Shown here: piece after piece, positions 1 through 13,900 of the stretch
How the letters are laid out: each line of letters starts with the position of its first letter
How positions within the stretch are numbered: the first letter of the stretch is position 1
Assembly (NCBI RefSeq): GCF_018327685.1
Contig: NZ_BNEL01000003.1
Coordinates: 1,736,001 to 1,800,000, forward strand
Direction: 5' to 3'
Length of the DNA stretch: 64,000 nucleotides
From: Streptomyces sp. TS71-3
Lineage (GTDB): Bacteria; Actinomycetota; Actinomycetes; Streptomycetales; Streptomycetaceae
Notes under the pieces: generated by a model
Databases searched by the model: none
The model's input: the letters and a program-made list of their open reading frames with translations, nothing else
Told to the model about the DNA's origin: nothing
Translations under genes and position numbers: made by a program

Positions 1-3000
1 GCCCGAGGCACAGCACGAGGCAGCCGCGCACTTCGTCATCCACCCGGCGCTGTTCGACGCCGTGCTCCACCCGCTCGTCCTCCATGCCGCACGGGACACG
101 GCGCAGGGCGAGATCCGGCTGCCGTTCCTGTGGGCGGGGCTGGCCGTGCACGCCGCCGGGGCGACGGCGCTGCGGGTGCGGATCTCCGCCGACACTGCGG
201 CGGGCACCGCCGCCCTCACCCTCGCCGACAGCGCGGGCGAGCCCGTCGCCTCCGTCTCCTCGCTGGTGCTGCGGCCGGTCGCCCGCGAACGGCTCGCCCG
301 CACGCCCGGCGGGCGCGATCCGCTGTACGCGCTGCGCTGGCCCGCCGTTCCCGCCCCGGCCGCCGGCACCGGCCAGGACCCGGCCGCCTGGGCCGAGTTG
401 ACGGCCGACGACCCGGATCTCTCCGCGGTGCACGGCGCGGCGACGGTCGTCCTGCGCGTCGCGGCCGGGGGGACGGGTGACGGACAGCCCGGTGGGCCGA
501 CGGCCGCCGGGCCTGCCGACGGCCCGGCGGAGCGGGTGCTGCGGCTGGTACAGCAGTGGCTGGCCGACGAGCGGTTCGCCGAGAGCCGCCTCGCCGTGGT
601 CACCACGCGTGCCGTCGCCGTGCTGCCCGGGGAGGACGTGCCCGGCCTGGCCGCCGCGCCCGTGTGGGGCCTGGTCCGCTCGGCCCAGTCCGAGCAGCCG
701 GGCCGGCTGGTGCTGGTGGACCTGGACGAGGCGGCCGCGCCGGCGGAGCCGGGCGAGGCTTCCGAGCCGGGCGAGCCGGACGCCCCGGCCGGGGAAGCCT
801 TTCTCGCGGCAGCGCTCGCCCTCGGCGAGCCGCAGGTCGCCGTCCGCGGCGGCGCGCTCCACGTGCCGCGCCTGACGACGGTGTCCGCGGACACCCCCGG
901 GCCCGTACCCGCCTCCGCGTCCGCGCCCGCCCCCGCGCCCGCCGAAGGCGCCACAGCGCCCCAGGACGCTCCGGCCGCCGGCCCCTCCGCCACCGGCACT
1001 TCGGTTCTCGACCCCGACGGCACCGTCCTCATCACCGGCGGTACCGGGGGCCTCGGCGCGCTGCTGGCCCGGCATCTGGTGACCGCCCACGGAGTGCGCC
1101 ACCTGCTGCTCGCCAGCCGCCGCGGCGCGGACGCCCCGGGCGCCCGTGAACTGGCGGCGGAGCTGCGCGAGCTGGGCGCCGAGGTGACGGTGGCCGCCGC
1201 CGACGCCGCCGACCGCGCGGCACTCGCGGCACTGCTGGCGTCGGTACCGGCCGAGCACCCGCTGACCGCCGTCGTGCACACCGCGGGCGTCCTCGACGAC
1301 GCGACCGTCCCGTCCCTCACGCCCGAGCGGCTGCGCGCCGTGCTGCGGCCCAAGACGGACGCCGCCCGGCACCTCCACGAGCTGACGCGGGACCACCCGC
1401 CGGCCGCCTTCGTGCTGTTCTCCTCCGTCTCCGGCCTCGTGGGCACCCCCGGCCAGGCCAACTACGCCGCGGCCAACACCGGCCTGGACGCCCTCGCGGC
1501 CCACCGCCGCGCCCACGGGCTGCCCGCCGTCTCCCTCGCCTGGGGCCTGTGGGACGGCAGCCACGGCATGGGCGCGACGCTCGGCGAGGCGGACCTCGGG
1601 CGCTGGGCCCGCGCGGGCTTCGCCCCGCTCGCCCCCGAGCAGGGCCTCGCCCTCTTCGACCGCGCGCTGGCGGGCGGCGACGACGCCCTGCTCGTACCGG
1701 CACGCCTGAATCCGGCCGGGCCGCGCACGGAGACCGGTCCGATGCCCGCGGTCCTGCGCGGCCTGGCCGGCCCCACCGCCCCCGCGCGCCGCACGGTCAC
1801 ACCATCGGGCGCCGCCGGCGGCGACTCCGCGTGGGCCGCTCGCATCGCCGCCCTGCCCGCCGACGAGCAGCGGACCGAGGTGCTCGACCTGGTCCGCACC
1901 GTCACCGCCGAGGTGCTCGGCCACCCGGGCATGACCTCCGTCGCCGGCGAGCAGGCGTTCAAGGACATCGGCCTGGACTCCCTCGGCGGTGTCGAGCTCC
2001 GCAACCGGCTGGCCGCCCGCACGGGCCGGCGGCTCTCCGCCACCGCCGTCTTCGACCACCCGTCGCCTGCCGCTCTGACGGCGCATCTGCTGGGGGAGCT
2101 GTCCGGTGAGCGTGCCGGGGCGGACGTGGTGCGGGCGGTGGGCGGTGTGTCGAGCGAGCCGATCGCGATCGTGGGCATGGCGTGCCGTTATCCGGGTGGT
2201 GTGACGTCCCCGGAGGACCTGTGGCGGCTGGTGGCCGACGGTGTGGACGCGGTTGGCGAGTTCCCGGCTAACCGCGGGTGGGATCTGGAGGGGTTGTACG
2301 ATCCGGATCCGGATCATGCGGGTACGTCGTATGCGCGGCATGGCGGGTTCCTGTACGAGGCGGACGAGTTCGATCCGGGGTTCTTCGGGATGTCGCCGCG
2401 TGAGGCGCTGGCGACGGATCCGCAGCAGCGCCTGCTGCTCCAGACCGCCTGGGAGACGTTCGAGAGCGCGGGCGTGGTGCCCGCCACCCTGCGCGGATCC
2501 CGCACCGGCGTCTTCACCGGCGCCATGTACGACGACTACGCCTCCCGCCTGCCCAGGGCGCCCCGTGAGTTCGAGGGCCTGCTGCTCGCCGGCAACCTCT
2601 CCAGCGTCGCCTCCGGCCGCCTGTCGTACACGTTCGGCCTTGAGGGGCCTGCGGTGACGGTGGACACGGCGTGCTCGTCGTCGCTGGTGGCGTTGCATCT
2701 GGCGGCGCAGGCGCTGCGGGGTGGTGAGTGCGATCTGGCCCTCGCGGGCGGTGTCACCGTGATGTCGGGCCCGAGCACCTTCGTGGAGTTCTCGCGGCAG
2801 CGTGGGCTCGCGCCGGATGGGCGGTGCAAGTCGTTCTCGGCGGCGGCGGACGGTACGGGGTGGTCGGAGGGTGTGGGTCTGCTGCTGGTGGAGCGGCTGT
2901 CGGATGCCCGCCGCAAGGGGCACCGGGTGCTGGCGGTGCTGCGCGGGTCCGCGGTGAACCAGGACGGTGCGTCCAACGGTCTGACGGCTCCCAATGGTCC

Positions 3001-6000
3001 GTCGCAGGAGCGGGTGATCCGTCAGGCGCTGGCCAACGCACGCCTCCAGCCCACCGATGTCGACGCCGTCGAGGCCCATGGTACGGGTACCACGCTGGGT
3101 GATCCGATCGAGGCGAACGCGTTGCTGGCGACGTATGGCCGGGAGCGGTCGGAGGGGCGTCCGTTGTGGCTGGGTTCGTTGAAGTCGAACATCGGGCATG
3201 CCCAGGCCGCTGCGGGTGTGGGCGGGATCATCAAGATGGTGGAGGCGATGCGGCACGGTGTGCTGCCGCGCACGCTGCATGTGGATGAGCCGTCCGGGCA
3301 TGTCGACTGGGATGCGGGTGCGGTGCGGCTGCTGACCGACGCGCGGCAGTGGCCCGAGGCGGAGTCGGGGCGGCCGCGCAGGGCCGGTGTGTCCTCGTTC
3401 GGGATCAGCGGCACCAACGCCCACGTCATCATCGAACAGGGCGACCACGAGCCCACCCCCACCCCCGCGAGCGAAGCCGGCGTGCCGTCCGGGGACGTGG
3501 CCGCCGCGGCTGACGTACGCCCAGCCGAGAGCACACACGGGGCCGGCGCCCCGCACGCCGTTACCGTGCCGTGGTTTCTCTCCGGCCGGGACGAGGCGGG
3601 CCTGCGGGCCCAGGCGGAGCGGCTGGCCGGGTTCCTGTCAGGGCGGCCGGAGGCCGACCCCGTCGACATCGGGTTCTCGCTGGCCACCACCCGTGCCGCC
3701 CTGGAGCACCGCGCCGCGGTGATCGGAGCGACCCGTGACGAACTGCTGGCCGGGCTCCAGGCGCTCGCCGGCGGCGGCAGCGCCCCGGGCGTCCTGCGCT
3801 CCTCGGGGCCGCGCGGCGAAGGCGCCGCACAGGGCCGGGGGCGCACCGCGTTCCTGCTGACCGGGCAGGGCAGCCAGCGCCTCGGCATGGGCCGGGAACT
3901 GTACGAGTCGTCACCGGTGTTCGCCGCGGCCCTCGACGCCGTGTGCGCTCACCTCGACCCCGTCCTGATGCGCCCCCTCAAGAGCGTCCTGTTCGCCGCC
4001 GAGGAGACCCCCGACGCCGCACTGCTCGACCAGACGGCCTACACGCAGGCCGCGCTGTTCGCCGTCGAGGTCGCCCTCCACCGGCTCCTCGAACACCACG
4101 GTGCGACCCCGGACTACCTGCTCGGCCACTCCATAGGCGAGGTCACCGCGGCACACCTCGCCGGGGTGTGGGACCTGCCCGACGCCTGCGCCGTGGTCGC
4201 CGCGCGCGGCCGGCTGATGCAGGAGGCCCGTGAGGGCGGTGCGATGGCCGCGCTGGAGGCGTCCGAGGACGAGGTCCGCGAGACGCTCACCGGCCACGGC
4301 GCGTCGGCGGTCGCCGTCGCCGGGGTCAACGGGCCACGTGCCACCGTGGTCTCCGGTGATGCCGAGACCGTGGACGCCGTCGCCGGGCTGTGGCGCTCGC
4401 GCGGCAGGAAGACCAAGCGCCTGCCGGTGAGCCACGCCTTCCACTCCCCGCACATGGACGACGTCCTGGCCGACTTCCGGGCCGCCCTGGACGGCGTCAC
4501 GTTCCACGAGCCGCGCATCCCCGTCGTCTCCAACACCACCGGCGAACCCGCCACCGCGGCCGACCTGCGGTCGCCCGACTACTGGGCGCGGCACATCCGA
4601 GAGGCGGTCCGCTTCCAGGACGGGGTGCGGTTCCTCCAGGCGGAGGGCGTCACGGAGTACGTCGAACTGGGCCCGGACGGCGTCCTCACCGCCATGGCGC
4701 AGGAGTGCCTGGAAGCGGACCGCGCCACGTTCACGCCCGTGCTGCGGTCCGCGCGCCCTGAGCAGCACACCGTCACCGCCGCCCTCGCCCGCATCCACCT
4801 GGAAGGCGGCACGCTCGACTGGGCGGTGACGTTCCCCGGCGGGCGCCGCACCGACCTGCCCACGTACGCCTTCCGGCGCGAGAGCTACTGGCTGAACGCC
4901 CCCGCCGAGGCCGCCGACGCCACCGGACTCGGCCTCACCGCCGCCGGGCATCCGCTGCTGGGCGCCGCCGTCGCCGTCGCGGACCGGGACACCTGGCTGC
5001 TGACCGGCCGCCTGTCGCTCGCCACGCACCCGTGGCTGGCGGACCACGCCCTGCACGGTGTGACCGTCTTCCCCGGCACCGGCCTGCTGGAGCTGGCGGT
5101 ACGGGCGGGGGAGGAGGCCGGCTGCCCGGAGGTGGCGGAGCTGACTCTCGCGGCGCCCCTCGTGGTGCCGGCAAGCGGCGGCACCCAGGTGCAGGTCGTG
5201 GTGGACGCACCCGACGAGCACGGCCACCGCCGGATGGAGATCCACGCACGCCCGGACGGCGCCGCCCGCGCCGACGCCGCCTGGACCACCTGCGCCGTGG
5301 GCCGTCTCGCGCCCGCCACCGCCGACGCGCCCGCCCCCGACCCTCTCGCCGCGTGGCCGCCCGCGGGCGCCGCCGAGGTCGACCTGAGCGGTGCCTACCA
5401 GCGCCTCACCGCGGCGGGCTACGCGTACGGGCCCGCGTTCCAGGGGCTGCGCCGCCTGTGGCGGGCGGACGGCGAGCTGTACGCGGAGGTGGCCCTAAGC
5501 GACGAACAGCGCACCGACGCCGCCGGGTACGCCCTGCACCCCGCCCTGCTGGACGCCGCCCTGCACACCCTGCTGCCGGGCGTGGCCCGCGCGGACGCCG
5601 CCGCCGTGCTGCCGTTCAGCTGGGAAGGCGCGCGCGTGCACGCCGTGGGCGCCACCGTGCTCCGGGTGCGGCTCGCGGTGTCCGGCGGCGACTCGGTCGC
5701 GCTCACCGCCACGGACGGCACCGGCACCGTGGTCGCCTCGGTGGACTCCCTCGCCCTGCGGCCGCTCTCGGGGGATGCGCTGCGGGGCGCCGCCACCGCC
5801 GCCCGGGACACCGGGGACGGCCTGCTGCGCGTGGAGTGGTCCCCGCTGGCGGAGCCCGGTCCCGCCGAGCCCGCGGCGCACTCGTGGACGGTCCTCGGCG
5901 ACGGGGAGTCGGTCCCCGATCTGACCACGCTGCCCGAGGACCTTCCGGACACGGTGCTGGTCCGGCTGCCGTCCTCCGATCCCGACGCCGATGTTCCCGC

Positions 6001-7777
6001 GGCCGCGCGTGCCGCCGTCACTGGTGTGTTGGGGTTGGTGCGGGGGTGGTTGGGCGGGGAGCGGTTCGCCGGTGCGCGGTTGGTGGTGGTGACGCGTGGT
6101 GCGGTGTGCGTGGGCTCGGAGGGCGCGGGCTCGGACGGCGCGTCGGCGGAGGGGACGGCTCCGGAGGGTGCTCCGTCGGATCTGGCTCATGCGGGTGTGT
6201 GGGGCCTGGTCCGGTCGGCGCAGACGGAGAATCCTGGTCGGTTCGTGCTGGTGGATGTGGTGGGGGAGGGTTCCGAGGCTCTGTTGAGTCGTGCGGTGGC
6301 TTCGGGTGAGCCGCAGGTGGTGGTGCGTGGTGGGCGGTTGTGGGTGCCTCGGCTGGCACCCGTGCCCGTGCCGGTGCCGGTGTCGGTGTCGGTGCCTGTG
6401 TCGGAGCGGGTGCCGGATTCGGCGGGTGGTGTGGTGCCGTCGTGGTCTGAGGGCACGGTGCTGGTGACGGGTGCGACGGGTGTGCTGGGTGGGGTTCTGG
6501 CGCGGCACCTCGTGACCCGGCGTGGGGTGCGCAGGTTGCTGCTGGTGAGCCGTCGGGGCGGGTCGGCGGAGGGTGCGGTGGAGTTGCGCGAGGAGCTGGC
6601 CGGGTTGGGTGCGGAGGTCGTGTTCGCGGCGTGTGATGTGGCGGATCGGGATGCTCTGGCTGAGGTGCTGGCGAGGGTTCCGGCGGAGTCTCCGTTGCGT
6701 GTGGTGGTGCATGCGGCGGGTGTGGTGGATGACGTGGTGGTGTCCGGGTTGTCGGGGGAGCGGTTGGAGCGTGTGCTCCGGCCGAAGGTGGATGCCGCGT
6801 GGAATCTGCACGAGTTGACGCGTGAGAGCGATCTGTCGGCGTTCGTTCTGTATTCGTCGCTGGCCGGGCTGCTGGGGACGGCGGGGCAGGCGAACTACGC
6901 GGCGGGTAACGCGTTCCTGGACGGACTGGCGTCCTATCGGCGTGGGCTGGGACTCCCCGCGGTGTCGATGGCGTGGGGCCTGTGGGAGCAGGCCAGCGGT
7001 CTCTCCGGGCATCTGGGGGAGACGGACCTGCGCAGGCTCTCGCGACTGGGTCTGCGTCCGCTGGCGTCCGACGACGCGATGCATCTGTTCGACGCGGCCC
7101 AGACCGTCGACGAGCCCGTCCTGGCCGTCAGCCGGCTCGACACCGCCGCCCTGCGCGCACAGGACGAACCGCCCACCCTGCTCAGGTCCCTGGTTCCCGC
7201 GCAGGTGCGGCGCCGCGCAGTACAGGCCGCCGCCCCCGCCGAGGTGCCGCTTGCGGAGCGCCTGTCCGGGCTCTCCCCCGTGCAGCGCGAGCGCGCGCTC
7301 ACCGAACTGGTGCGGAACCAGGTGGCCGCCGTGCTCGGCTACGCCGACCCGGGCCACATCGAGGACGACCGGTCCTTCCAGGGCATGGGCTTCGACTCCC
7401 TGACCGCCGTCGAACTGCGCAACCAGCTCGGTGCGGCCACCGGCCTGCGGCTGCCCACCACCCTGGCCTTCGACCACCCCACACCCGCCGCCCTCGCCGC
7501 CCACATCGGCGCCGAACTCGCCCTGGACACCTCCGCCGACTCCGGCGCCGCGACCGTCCTTAAGGAACTCGACCAGCTGGAGGCCGCCCTGCGCGCCGCG
7601 ACGGCGGGCACCGGCGGACCGGGTTCCCACGAGCAGATCACCGCACGGCTGCGGGAGCTCCTGGACATCGTCCAGAGCGGCGACGACCCCGACACCGACG
7701 CCAAGGCGGACGCGGACGAGGACCTGGAGTCCGCCACCGACGAGGAGCTGTTCTCCCTCGTCGACGAACTCGACTGA
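1..7777 (+). CDS. Type I modular polyketide synthase, 5'-truncated by window edge (DH-KR-ACP / KS-AT-DH-KR-ACP)
   Basis: The reading frame is already open at nt 2 and encodes the end of a dehydratase ([10 protein letters not shown]), so the start lies upstream. First visible module: DH end; KR with NADPH motif GGTGGLG (about nt 1036), LDD motif (B-type) and catalytic K/S/Y/N (QANYAAAN); ACP with GLDSL (about nt 1972). Second module: KS (2157-3440; TACSSS, HGTGT, NIGHAQ); AT (about 3840-4800; GHSIGE and HAFH, the malonyl-CoA type); DH (about 4945-5590; H-x3-G-x4-P intact, YGPAFQG and [10 protein letters not shown] present); KR (about 6455-7000; GATGVLG, VDD, intact Tyr/Lys); ACP (GFDSL, about 7390). 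The last 70 residues are acidic and helical, a C-terminal docking segment. Both modules should leave a trans double bond. The gene is followed by a 197-bp low-complexity gap and the next PKS gene. The KR block and the ACP-KS block are near-identical to blocks in the next gene. The PKS assignment is certain; substrate choice is inferred from AT motifs. Confidence 0.97.
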   Translation, partial: PEAQHEAAAHFVIHPALFDAVLHPLVLHAARDTAQGEIRLPFLWAGLAVHAAGATALRVRISADTAAGTAALTLADSAGEPVASVSSLVLRPVARERLARTPGGRDPLYALRWPAVPAPAAGTGQDPAAWAELTADDPDLSAVHGAATVVLRVAAGGTGDGQPGGPTAAGPADGPAERVLRLVQQWLADERFAESRLAVVTTRAVAVLPGEDVPGLAAAPVWGLVRSAQSEQPGRLVLVDLDEAAAPAEPGEASEPGEPDAPAGEAFLAAALALGEPQVAVRGGALHVPRLTTVSADTPGPVPASASAPAPAPAEGATAPQDAPAAGPSATGTSVLDPDGTVLITGGTGGLGALLARHLVTAHGVRHLLLASRRGADAPGARELAAELRELGAEVTVAAADAADRAALAALLASVPAEHPLTAVVHTAGVLDDATVPSLTPERLRAVLRPKTDAARHLHELTRDHPPAAFVLFSSVSGLVGTPGQANYAAANTGLDALAAHRRAHGLPAVSLAWGLWDGSHGMGATLGEADLGRWARAGFAPLAPEQGLALFDRALAGGDDALLVPARLNPAGPRTETGPMPAVLRGLAGPTAPARRTVTPSGAAGGDSAWAARIAALPADEQRTEVLDLVRTVTAEVLGHPGMTSVAGEQAFKDIGLDSLGGVELRNRLAARTGRRLSATAVFDHPSPAALTAHLLGELSGERAGADVVRAVGGVSSEPIAIVGMACRYPGGVTSPEDLWRLVADGVDAVGEFPANRGWDLEGLYDPDPDHAGTSYARHGGFLYEADEFDPGFFGMSPREALATDPQQRLLLQTAWETFESAGVVPATLRGSRTGVFTGAMYDDYASRLPRAPREFEGLLLAGNLSSVASGRLSYTFGLEGPAVTVDTACSSSLVALHLAAQALRGGECDLALAGGVTVMSGPSTFVEFSRQRGLAPDGRCKSFSAAADGTGWSEGVGLLLVERLSDARRKGHRVLAVLRGSAVNQDGASNGLTAPNGPSQERVIRQALANARLQPTDVDAVEAHGTGTTLGDPIEANALLATYGRERSEGRPLWLGSLKSNIGHAQAAAGVGGIIKMVEAMRHGVLPRTLHVDEPSGHVDWDAGAVRLLTDARQWPEAESGRPRRAGVSSFGISGTNAHVIIEQGDHEPTPTPASEAGVPSGDVAAAADVRPAESTHGAGAPHAVTVPWFLSGRDEAGLRAQAERLAGFLSGRPEADPVDIGFSLATTRAALEHRAAVIGATRDELLAGLQALAGGGSAPGVLRSSGPRGEGAAQGRGRTAFLLTGQGSQRLGMGRELYESSPVFAAALDAVCAHLDPVLMRPLKSVLFAAEETPDAALLDQTAYTQAALFAVEVALHRLLEHHGATPDYLLGHSIGEVTAAHLAGVWDLPDACAVVAARGRLMQEAREGGAMAALEASEDEVRETLTGHGASAVAVAGVNGPRATVVSGDAETVDAVAGLWRSRGRKTKRLPVSHAFHSPHMDDVLADFRAALDGVTFHEPRIPVVSNTTGEPATAADLRSPDYWARHIREAVRFQDGVRFLQAEGVTEYVELGPDGVLTAMAQECLEADRATFTPVLRSARPEQHTVTAALARIHLEGGTLDWAVTFPGGRRTDLPTYAFRRESYWLNAPAEAADATGLGLTAAGHPLLGAAVAVADRDTWLLTGRLSLATHPWLADHALHGVTVFPGTGLLELAVRAGEEAGCPEVAELTLAAPLVVPASGGTQVQVVVDAPDEHGHRRMEIHARPDGAARADAAWTTCAVGRLAPATADAPAPDPLAAWPPAGAAEVDLSGAYQRLTAAGYAYGPAFQGLRRLWRADGELYAEVALSDEQRTDAAGYALHPALLDAALHTLLPGVARADAAAVLPFSWEGARVHAVGATVLRVRLAVSGGDSVALTATDGTGTVVASVDSLALRPLSGDALRGAATAARDTGDGLLRVEWSPLAEPGPAEPAAHSWTVLGDGESVPDLTTLPEDLPDTVLVRLPSSDPDADVPAAARAAVTGVLGLVRGWLGGERFAGARLVVVTRGAVCVGSEGAGSDGASAEGTAPEGAPSDLAHAGVWGLVRSAQTENPGRFVLVDVVGEGSEALLSRAVASGEPQVVVRGGRLWVPRLAPVPVPVPVSVSVPVSERVPDSAGGVVPSWSEGTVLVTGATGVLGGVLARHLVTRRGVRRLLLVSRRGGSAEGAVELREELAGLGAEVVFAACDVADRDALAEVLARVPAESPLRVVVHAAGVVDDVVVSGLSGERLERVLRPKVDAAWNLHELTRESDLSAFVLYSSLAGLLGTAGQANYAAGNAFLDGLASYRRGLGLPAVSMAWGLWEQASGLSGHLGETDLRRLSRLGLRPLASDDAMHLFDAAQTVDEPVLAVSRLDTAALRAQDEPPTLLRSLVPAQVRRRAVQAAAPAEVPLAERLSGLSPVQRERALTELVRNQVAAVLGYADPGHIEDDRSFQGMGFDSLTAVELRNQLGAATGLRLPTTLAFDHPTPAALAAHIGAELALDTSADSGAATVLKELDQLEAALRAATAGTGGPGSHEQITARLRELLDIVQSGDDPDTDAKADADEDLESATDEELFSLVDELD

Positions 7778-7837
7778 ACCCGCCCGCCTACCCGCCCACC
7801 GCCAACCGCACCCGTCACGACCCGAGCCCTCACGAGC

Positions 7838-7946
7838 CAAGCCAAGCCGAGCCAAGCCGAGCCGAGCCGAGCCGATCCGCCAGTCACGACCCGATCCTTC
7901 ACGACCCGACCCCTCACCACCCGATCCGTCACGACCCGATCCGTCA
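7838..7946 (+). repeat. Low-complexity repeats in the PKS1-PKS2 gap
   Basis: The gap between the first two PKS genes holds AGCCA/AGCCG pentamer runs (about 7838-7876), then about five degenerate copies of a CACGACCCGATCC-like unit (about 7882-7946). No gene is visible here. The RBS of the next gene (GGAG, just upstream of GTG 7975) follows directly. The repeats probably arose by slippage; a regulatory role is not evident. Confidence 0.6.
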
Positions 7947-7974
7947 TCAACACCTCCCGGAGAGTTGAGAGCAC

Positions 7975-10900
7975 GTGGCTGACGAGACCAAGCTTCGCGA
8001 CTATCTCAAGCGGGCCATCGCCGACGCGCGGGACGCGCGCAGGCGCCTGCAGGAGACCGAGGAGAAGCAGCACGAGCCGATCGCGATCGTCGGCATGGCG
8101 TGCCGTTATCCGGGTGGTGTGACGTCGCCGGAGGACCTGTGGCGACTGGTTGCGGACGGAGTCGACGCGGTGGGTGACTTCCCCGCCGGCCGCGGCTGGG
8201 ACCTGGAGGGCCTCTACGACCCGGACCCGGACCACACCGGCACCTCCTACGCGCGCCACGGTGGGTTCCTGTACGAGGCGGACGAGTTCGATCCGGGGTT
8301 CTTCGGGATGTCGCCGCGTGAGGCTCTGGCGACGGATCCGCAGCAGCGCCTGCTGCTCCAGACCGCCTGGGAGACGTTCGAACGGGCCGGTATCGACCCG
8401 GGCACCCTGCGCGGCAGCTCCACCGGGGTGTTCACCGGCGTGATGTACAGCGACTACGGATCGCGTGCCCTGCTGCCGCCGGACGGTTTCGAGGGCTACC
8501 TGTTCAGCGGCAGCGCCGGCAGCATCGCCGCCGGGCGGCTGGCCTACACGTTCGGTCTTGAGGGGCCTGCGGTGACGGTGGACACGGCGTGCTCGTCGTC
8601 TCTGGTGGCGTTGCATCTGGCGGCGCAGGCGCTGCGCGGCGGGGAGTGCGATCTGGCCCTCGCCGGCGGCGTCACCGTCATGTCCACCCCCGTGGCGTTC
8701 ATCGAGTTCTCCCGGCTGCGTGGCCTGGCTTCCGACGGGCGGTGCAAGTCGTTCTCAGCGGCGGCGGACGGCACCGGGTGGTCGGAGGGTGTGGGTCTGC
8801 TGCTGGTGGAGCGGTTGTCGGACGCGCGCCGCAACGGTCATCAGGTGCTGGCGGTGCTGCGCGGGTCCGCGGTGAACCAGGACGGTGCGTCCAACGGTCT
8901 GACGGCTCCGAACGGTCCGTCGCAGGAGCGGGTGATCCGCCAGGCGCTCGCGAACGCCGGCCTGCGGCCGGGAGACGTGGACGCGGTGGAGGGCCACGGC
9001 ACCGGCACCACGCTCGGTGACCCGATCGAGGCGAACGCGCTGCTGGCCACCTACGGGCAGGGGCGGTCGGAGGAGCGTCCTCTGTGGCTGGGGTCGTTGA
9101 AGTCGAACATCGGGCACGCCCAGGCCGCTGCGGGTGTGGGCGGGATCATCAAGATGGTGGAGGCGATGCGCCACGGTGTGCTGCCACGCACGCTCCACGC
9201 GGAGGAGCCGTCGGAGCGCATCGACTGGGACACGGGTGCCGTGCGGCTGCTGACCGAGGCCCAGGAGTGGCCGGAGGCCGGCGCGCCCCGGCGTGCCGGC
9301 GTGTCCTCGTTCGGCTTCGGCGGCACCAACGCCCACGTCATCGTGGAGGAGGCACCGGCCGAGGAGACCTCCGAGGCACCGGCGGATCCGGTCAGGCGGC
9401 CGTCCGTGTTCGCGTGGACGGTGTCGGGCCGGGACGAGGCGGGGTTGCGGGCGCAGGCGGGGCGGTTGGCGGAGTTCCTGTCGGGTCGGCCGGATGTGGA
9501 TCCGGTGGATGTGGGTCTCTCGCTGGCGACCACGCGTACCGCTCTGGACCGGCGTGCCGCGGTGGTCGGTGCCACACGTGAGGAGTTGCTTGCCGGGTTG
9601 GAAGGCTTGGCCCGGGGCGAGCTGGGCCCCGGCGTGGCGGCCGGTGGTGTGGTGCGTGGTGGCCGGCTGGGCTTCGTGTTCACCGGCCAGGGGGCCCAGC
9701 GCACGGGTATGGGTGAGCAGTTGTACGAGGCGTTTCCGGTGTTCGCGGAGGCGTTCGATGAGGTGTGCGCGGCGCTGGACCCGTTGCTGTCGCGGCCGTT
9801 GCGTGAGGTGATCGCTTCGGGGGAGGGGCTGGACGAGACCGGGTTCACCCAACCGGCGTTGTTCGCGTTCGAGGTGGCGCTGTTCCGGCTCGTCGAGTCG
9901 TGGGGCGTGCGGCCGGACTTCGTAGCCGGGCATTCGATCGGTGAGGTGGCCGCTGCCCACGTGGCAGGGGTGTGGCCGCTTGAGGACGCGTGCCGGTTGG
10001 TGGCCGCTCGTGCGGGGTTGATGCAGGAGTTGGCACCCGGTGGGGCGATGGTGGCGGTGGAGGCCACCGAGGACGAGGTGACCGGCCTGCTGGAGGGCCG
10101 TGACGGGGTGGGCATCGCGGCGGTGAACGGGCCCCGTGCGGTTGTCGTCTCCGGTTCCGAGGCCGTGGTCGACGAGGTGGCCGCGGCGCTGTCCGAGCGG
10201 GGGCGGCGCACGTCGCGCCTGCCGGTGTCGCACGCGTTCCACTCGCCCTTGATGGAGCCGATGCTCGCGGAGTTCCGGCGGGTGGCGTCCGGGCTGGAGT
10301 ACCGGGAGCCGGAGGTTCCGCTGGTGTCGGCGCTGACCGGTGACCTGGCCGAGCCCGGCGAGGTCATGGACGCCGAGTACTGGGTCCGCCATGTCCGCGA
10401 GCCCGTCCGCTACGCCGAGGCCGTGCGTACCCTGGCCGAGCACGGGGTCACCACGCTGCTCGAACTGGGTCCGGGCGCCGTCCTCACCGCGATGACCGCG
10501 GCCGCCGTCGAGAACCCCGACGCCCTCCTCGCCGTTCCCGCGCTCCGTGCCACCCGGCCGGAGCCGAGGACCCTGCTCACCGCGCTGGGCCACCTGCACG
10601 TCAGAGGCGTCCCCGTGGACTGGGCGGCGTTCCACGCCCCCGGCGGCGGGCGCCGCGTCGACCTGCCCACGTACGCCTTCCGGCGCGAGAGCTACTGGCT
10701 GAGCCCGGCAGTCCCGGCCACCGACGCGGCAGGACTGGGCCTGACCCCGACCGGCCACCCGCTGCTGGGCGCGGCCGTGCACCAGGCCGACGGCGCCGAC
10801 ACCCTCTTCACGGGCCGCCTGTCGCTCGCCGCGCACCCGTGGCTGGCGGACCACGCCCTGCACGGCGTGACCGTCTTCCCCGGCACGGGCCTGCTGGAGC

Positions 10901-13900
10901 TGGCCGTACGGGCCGGTCGGGAACTCGGCTGCGCGCGGGTGGAGGAACTGGCCCTCTCAGCACCCCTGGTGCTCCCCGAGCGCGGCGGGGTGCAGGTACA
11001 GGTCGTGGTCGGCGCACCGAACCCCGATGGCCGCCGCAAGATCGACGTGTACGGCCGCACCGAGGCGGACACCGGCCTCGAACAGCCGTGGACGGCGCAT
11101 GCGACGGGATGGCTGGCGGTCGAGGCCGCAGAGGCCCCCGACGCCCCCGACGTCCCCGACGTCCACGGCGCTCCCGACGACCTGACGGTCTGGCCCCCGG
11201 CCGGGGCCACCGAACTGCCGCTGGATGACGCGTACGCCCGTCTCGCGGACGACGGTTACCACTACGGGCCCGCGTTCCAGGGACTCGGCCGGCTGTGGCA
11301 GGGCGCTGGCGGCGACCTGTACGCGGAGGTGGCCCTGCCGGAGGAGCAGCGCACGGCGGCCACGGGCTTCGCCCTGCACCCGGCACTGCTGGACGCGGCG
11401 CTGCACCCGCTGCTGCCCGGCATCGTGGACGGCGACACGCCCAGCAGGCTCCCCTTCGCCTGGTCGGACGCCGCCATCAGCGCCACCGGCGCGTCCACTC
11501 TGCGCGTGCGGATCGCCGCCACGGGTGCCGAGGCGGTGGCGCTCACCGTCGCGGACGACACGGGTGCGCCGGTGGCCGCCGTCAGGACCCTGACCCTCCG
11601 CCCGCTGTCGCGGGACGCCCTGCGCGCCGCCGTCGGCCCCACGTCCGACCGGCTCCTGCGGGTCGACTGGACCCAGCTCCAGGCTGCCGGGGTCCCGGAC
11701 CCCGGCGAGACCTGGGCCGTGCTCGGCGACGATTCCCTGGGGCTCCCTGGCGCACGGGTCTTCCGGGGCCTGGCCGACCTTCCCCAGGCCGACCTGCCGG
11801 ACACGGTGGTCGTGCCCGTACTCCCGTCCTCCGATCCCGACGCCGATGTTCCCGCGGCCGCGCGTGCCGCCGTCACTGGTGTGTTGGGGTTGGTGCGGGG
11901 GTGGTTGGGCGGGGAGCGGTTCGCCGGTGCGCGGTTGGTGGTGGTGACGCGTGGTGCGGTGGGCGTGGGGGGTTCGGCGGCGGGTACGGCGGCGGGCTCG
12001 TCGGGTGAGCCGGTGGGTGTGTCGGATCTGGCTCATGCGGGTGTGTGGGGCCTGGTCCGGTCGGCGCAGACGGAGAATCCTGGTCGGTTCGTGCTGGTGG
12101 ATGTGGTGGGGGAGGGTTCCGAGGCTCTGTTGAGTCGTGCGGTGGCTTCGGGTGAGCCGCAGGTGGTGGTGCGTGGTGGGCGGTTGTGGGTGCCTCGGCT
12201 GGCACCCGTGCCCGTGCCGGTGCCGGTGCCGGTGTCGGTGTCGGTGCCTGTGTCGGAGCGGGTGCCGGATTCGGCGGGTGGTGTGGTGCCGTCGTGGTCT
12301 GAGGGCACGGTGCTGGTGACGGGTGCGACGGGTGTGCTGGGTGGGGTTCTGGCGCGGCACCTCGTGACCCGGCGTGGGGTGCGCAGGTTGCTGCTGGTGA
12401 GCCGTCGGGGCGGGTCGGCGGAGGGTGCGGTGGAGTTGCGCGAGGAGCTGGCCGGGTTGGGTGCGGAGGTCGTGTTCGCGGCGTGTGATGTGGCGGATCG
12501 GGATGCTCTGGCTGAGGTGCTGGCGAGGGTTCCGGCGGAGTCTCCGTTGCGTGTGGTGGTGCATGCGGCGGGTGTGGTGGATGACGTGGTGGTGTCCGGG
12601 TTGTCGGGGGAGCGGTTGGAGCGTGTGCTCCGGCCGAAGGTGGATGCCGCGTGGAATCTGCACGAGTTGACGCGTGAGAGCGATCTGTCGGCGTTCGTTC
12701 TGTATTCGTCGCTGGCCGGGCTGCTGGGGACGGCGGGGCAGGCGAACTACGCGGCGGGTAACGCGTTCCTGGACGGACTGGCGTCCTATCGGCGTGGGCT
12801 GGGGCTGCCCGCGGTGTCGGTGGCGTGGGGCCTGTGGGAGCAGTCGAGTGGCGCCTCGGGGCACCTGGGGGAGGCGGATCTGCGGCGGCTGTCGCGGTTG
12901 GGCCTGCGCCCGCTGGCCTCGGATGACGCGATGGGTCTCTTCGACGCCGTCCACGCCGTCGACGAACCCGTCCTCGCCGCGACCGGCCTGGACACCGCCG
13001 CACTGCGCAACGGTGACCCCGCGCCCATGATGCGCGGCCTGGTGCCCGCGGCTCGACGCACCGCACGGCCCGCAGGCACCGCACCGGCCGCCGGCACGCC
13101 CCTGGCCCGCCGCCTGTCGGCGCTCACCTCCGAGGAGCGGGAGCGCGCGGTGGCGGAACTCGTGCGGACCCATGTCGCCGACGTCCTCGGACACACCGGA
13201 CCGCACGACCTCGACGCGGACCGGCCCTTCCAGGTCATGGGCTTCGACTCCCTGACCTCCGTCGAACTGCGCAACCGCCTCGGCACGGCCACCGGACTCC
13301 GCCTGACCACCACCCTCGTCTTCGACCACCCGTCGCCTGCCGCCCTGACGGCGCATCTGCTGGGGGAGCTGTCCGGTGAGCGTGCCGGGGCGGACGTGGT
13401 GCGGGCGGTGGGCGGTGTGTCGAGCGAGCCGATCGCGATCGTGGGTATGGCGTGCCGTTATCCGGGTGGTGTGACGTCGCCGGAGGACCTGTGGCGGCTG
13501 GTGGCCGACGGTGTGGACGCGGTTGGCGAGTTCCCGGCTAACCGCGGGTGGGATCTGGAGGGGTTGTACGACCCGGACCCGGACCACACCGGCACCTCCT
13601 ACGCGCGCCACGGTGGGTTCCTGTACAAGGCGGACGAGTTCGATCCGGGGTTCTTCGGGATGTCGCCGCGTGAGGCTCTGGCGACGGACCCCCAGCAGCG
13701 CCTGCTGCTCCAGACCGCCTGGGAGACCTTGGAGAACGCGGGAATGGTGCCCGCCACCCTGCGCGGCTCCCGCACCGGCGTCTTCACCGGCGTGATGTAC
13801 CACGACTACGGCTCCGGGCCCGGCCGGATCCCCCAGGACCTGGAGGGCTACCGGGCAGGAGGCAGCGCCGGCAGCGTCGCCTCCGGCCGCGTGTCCTACA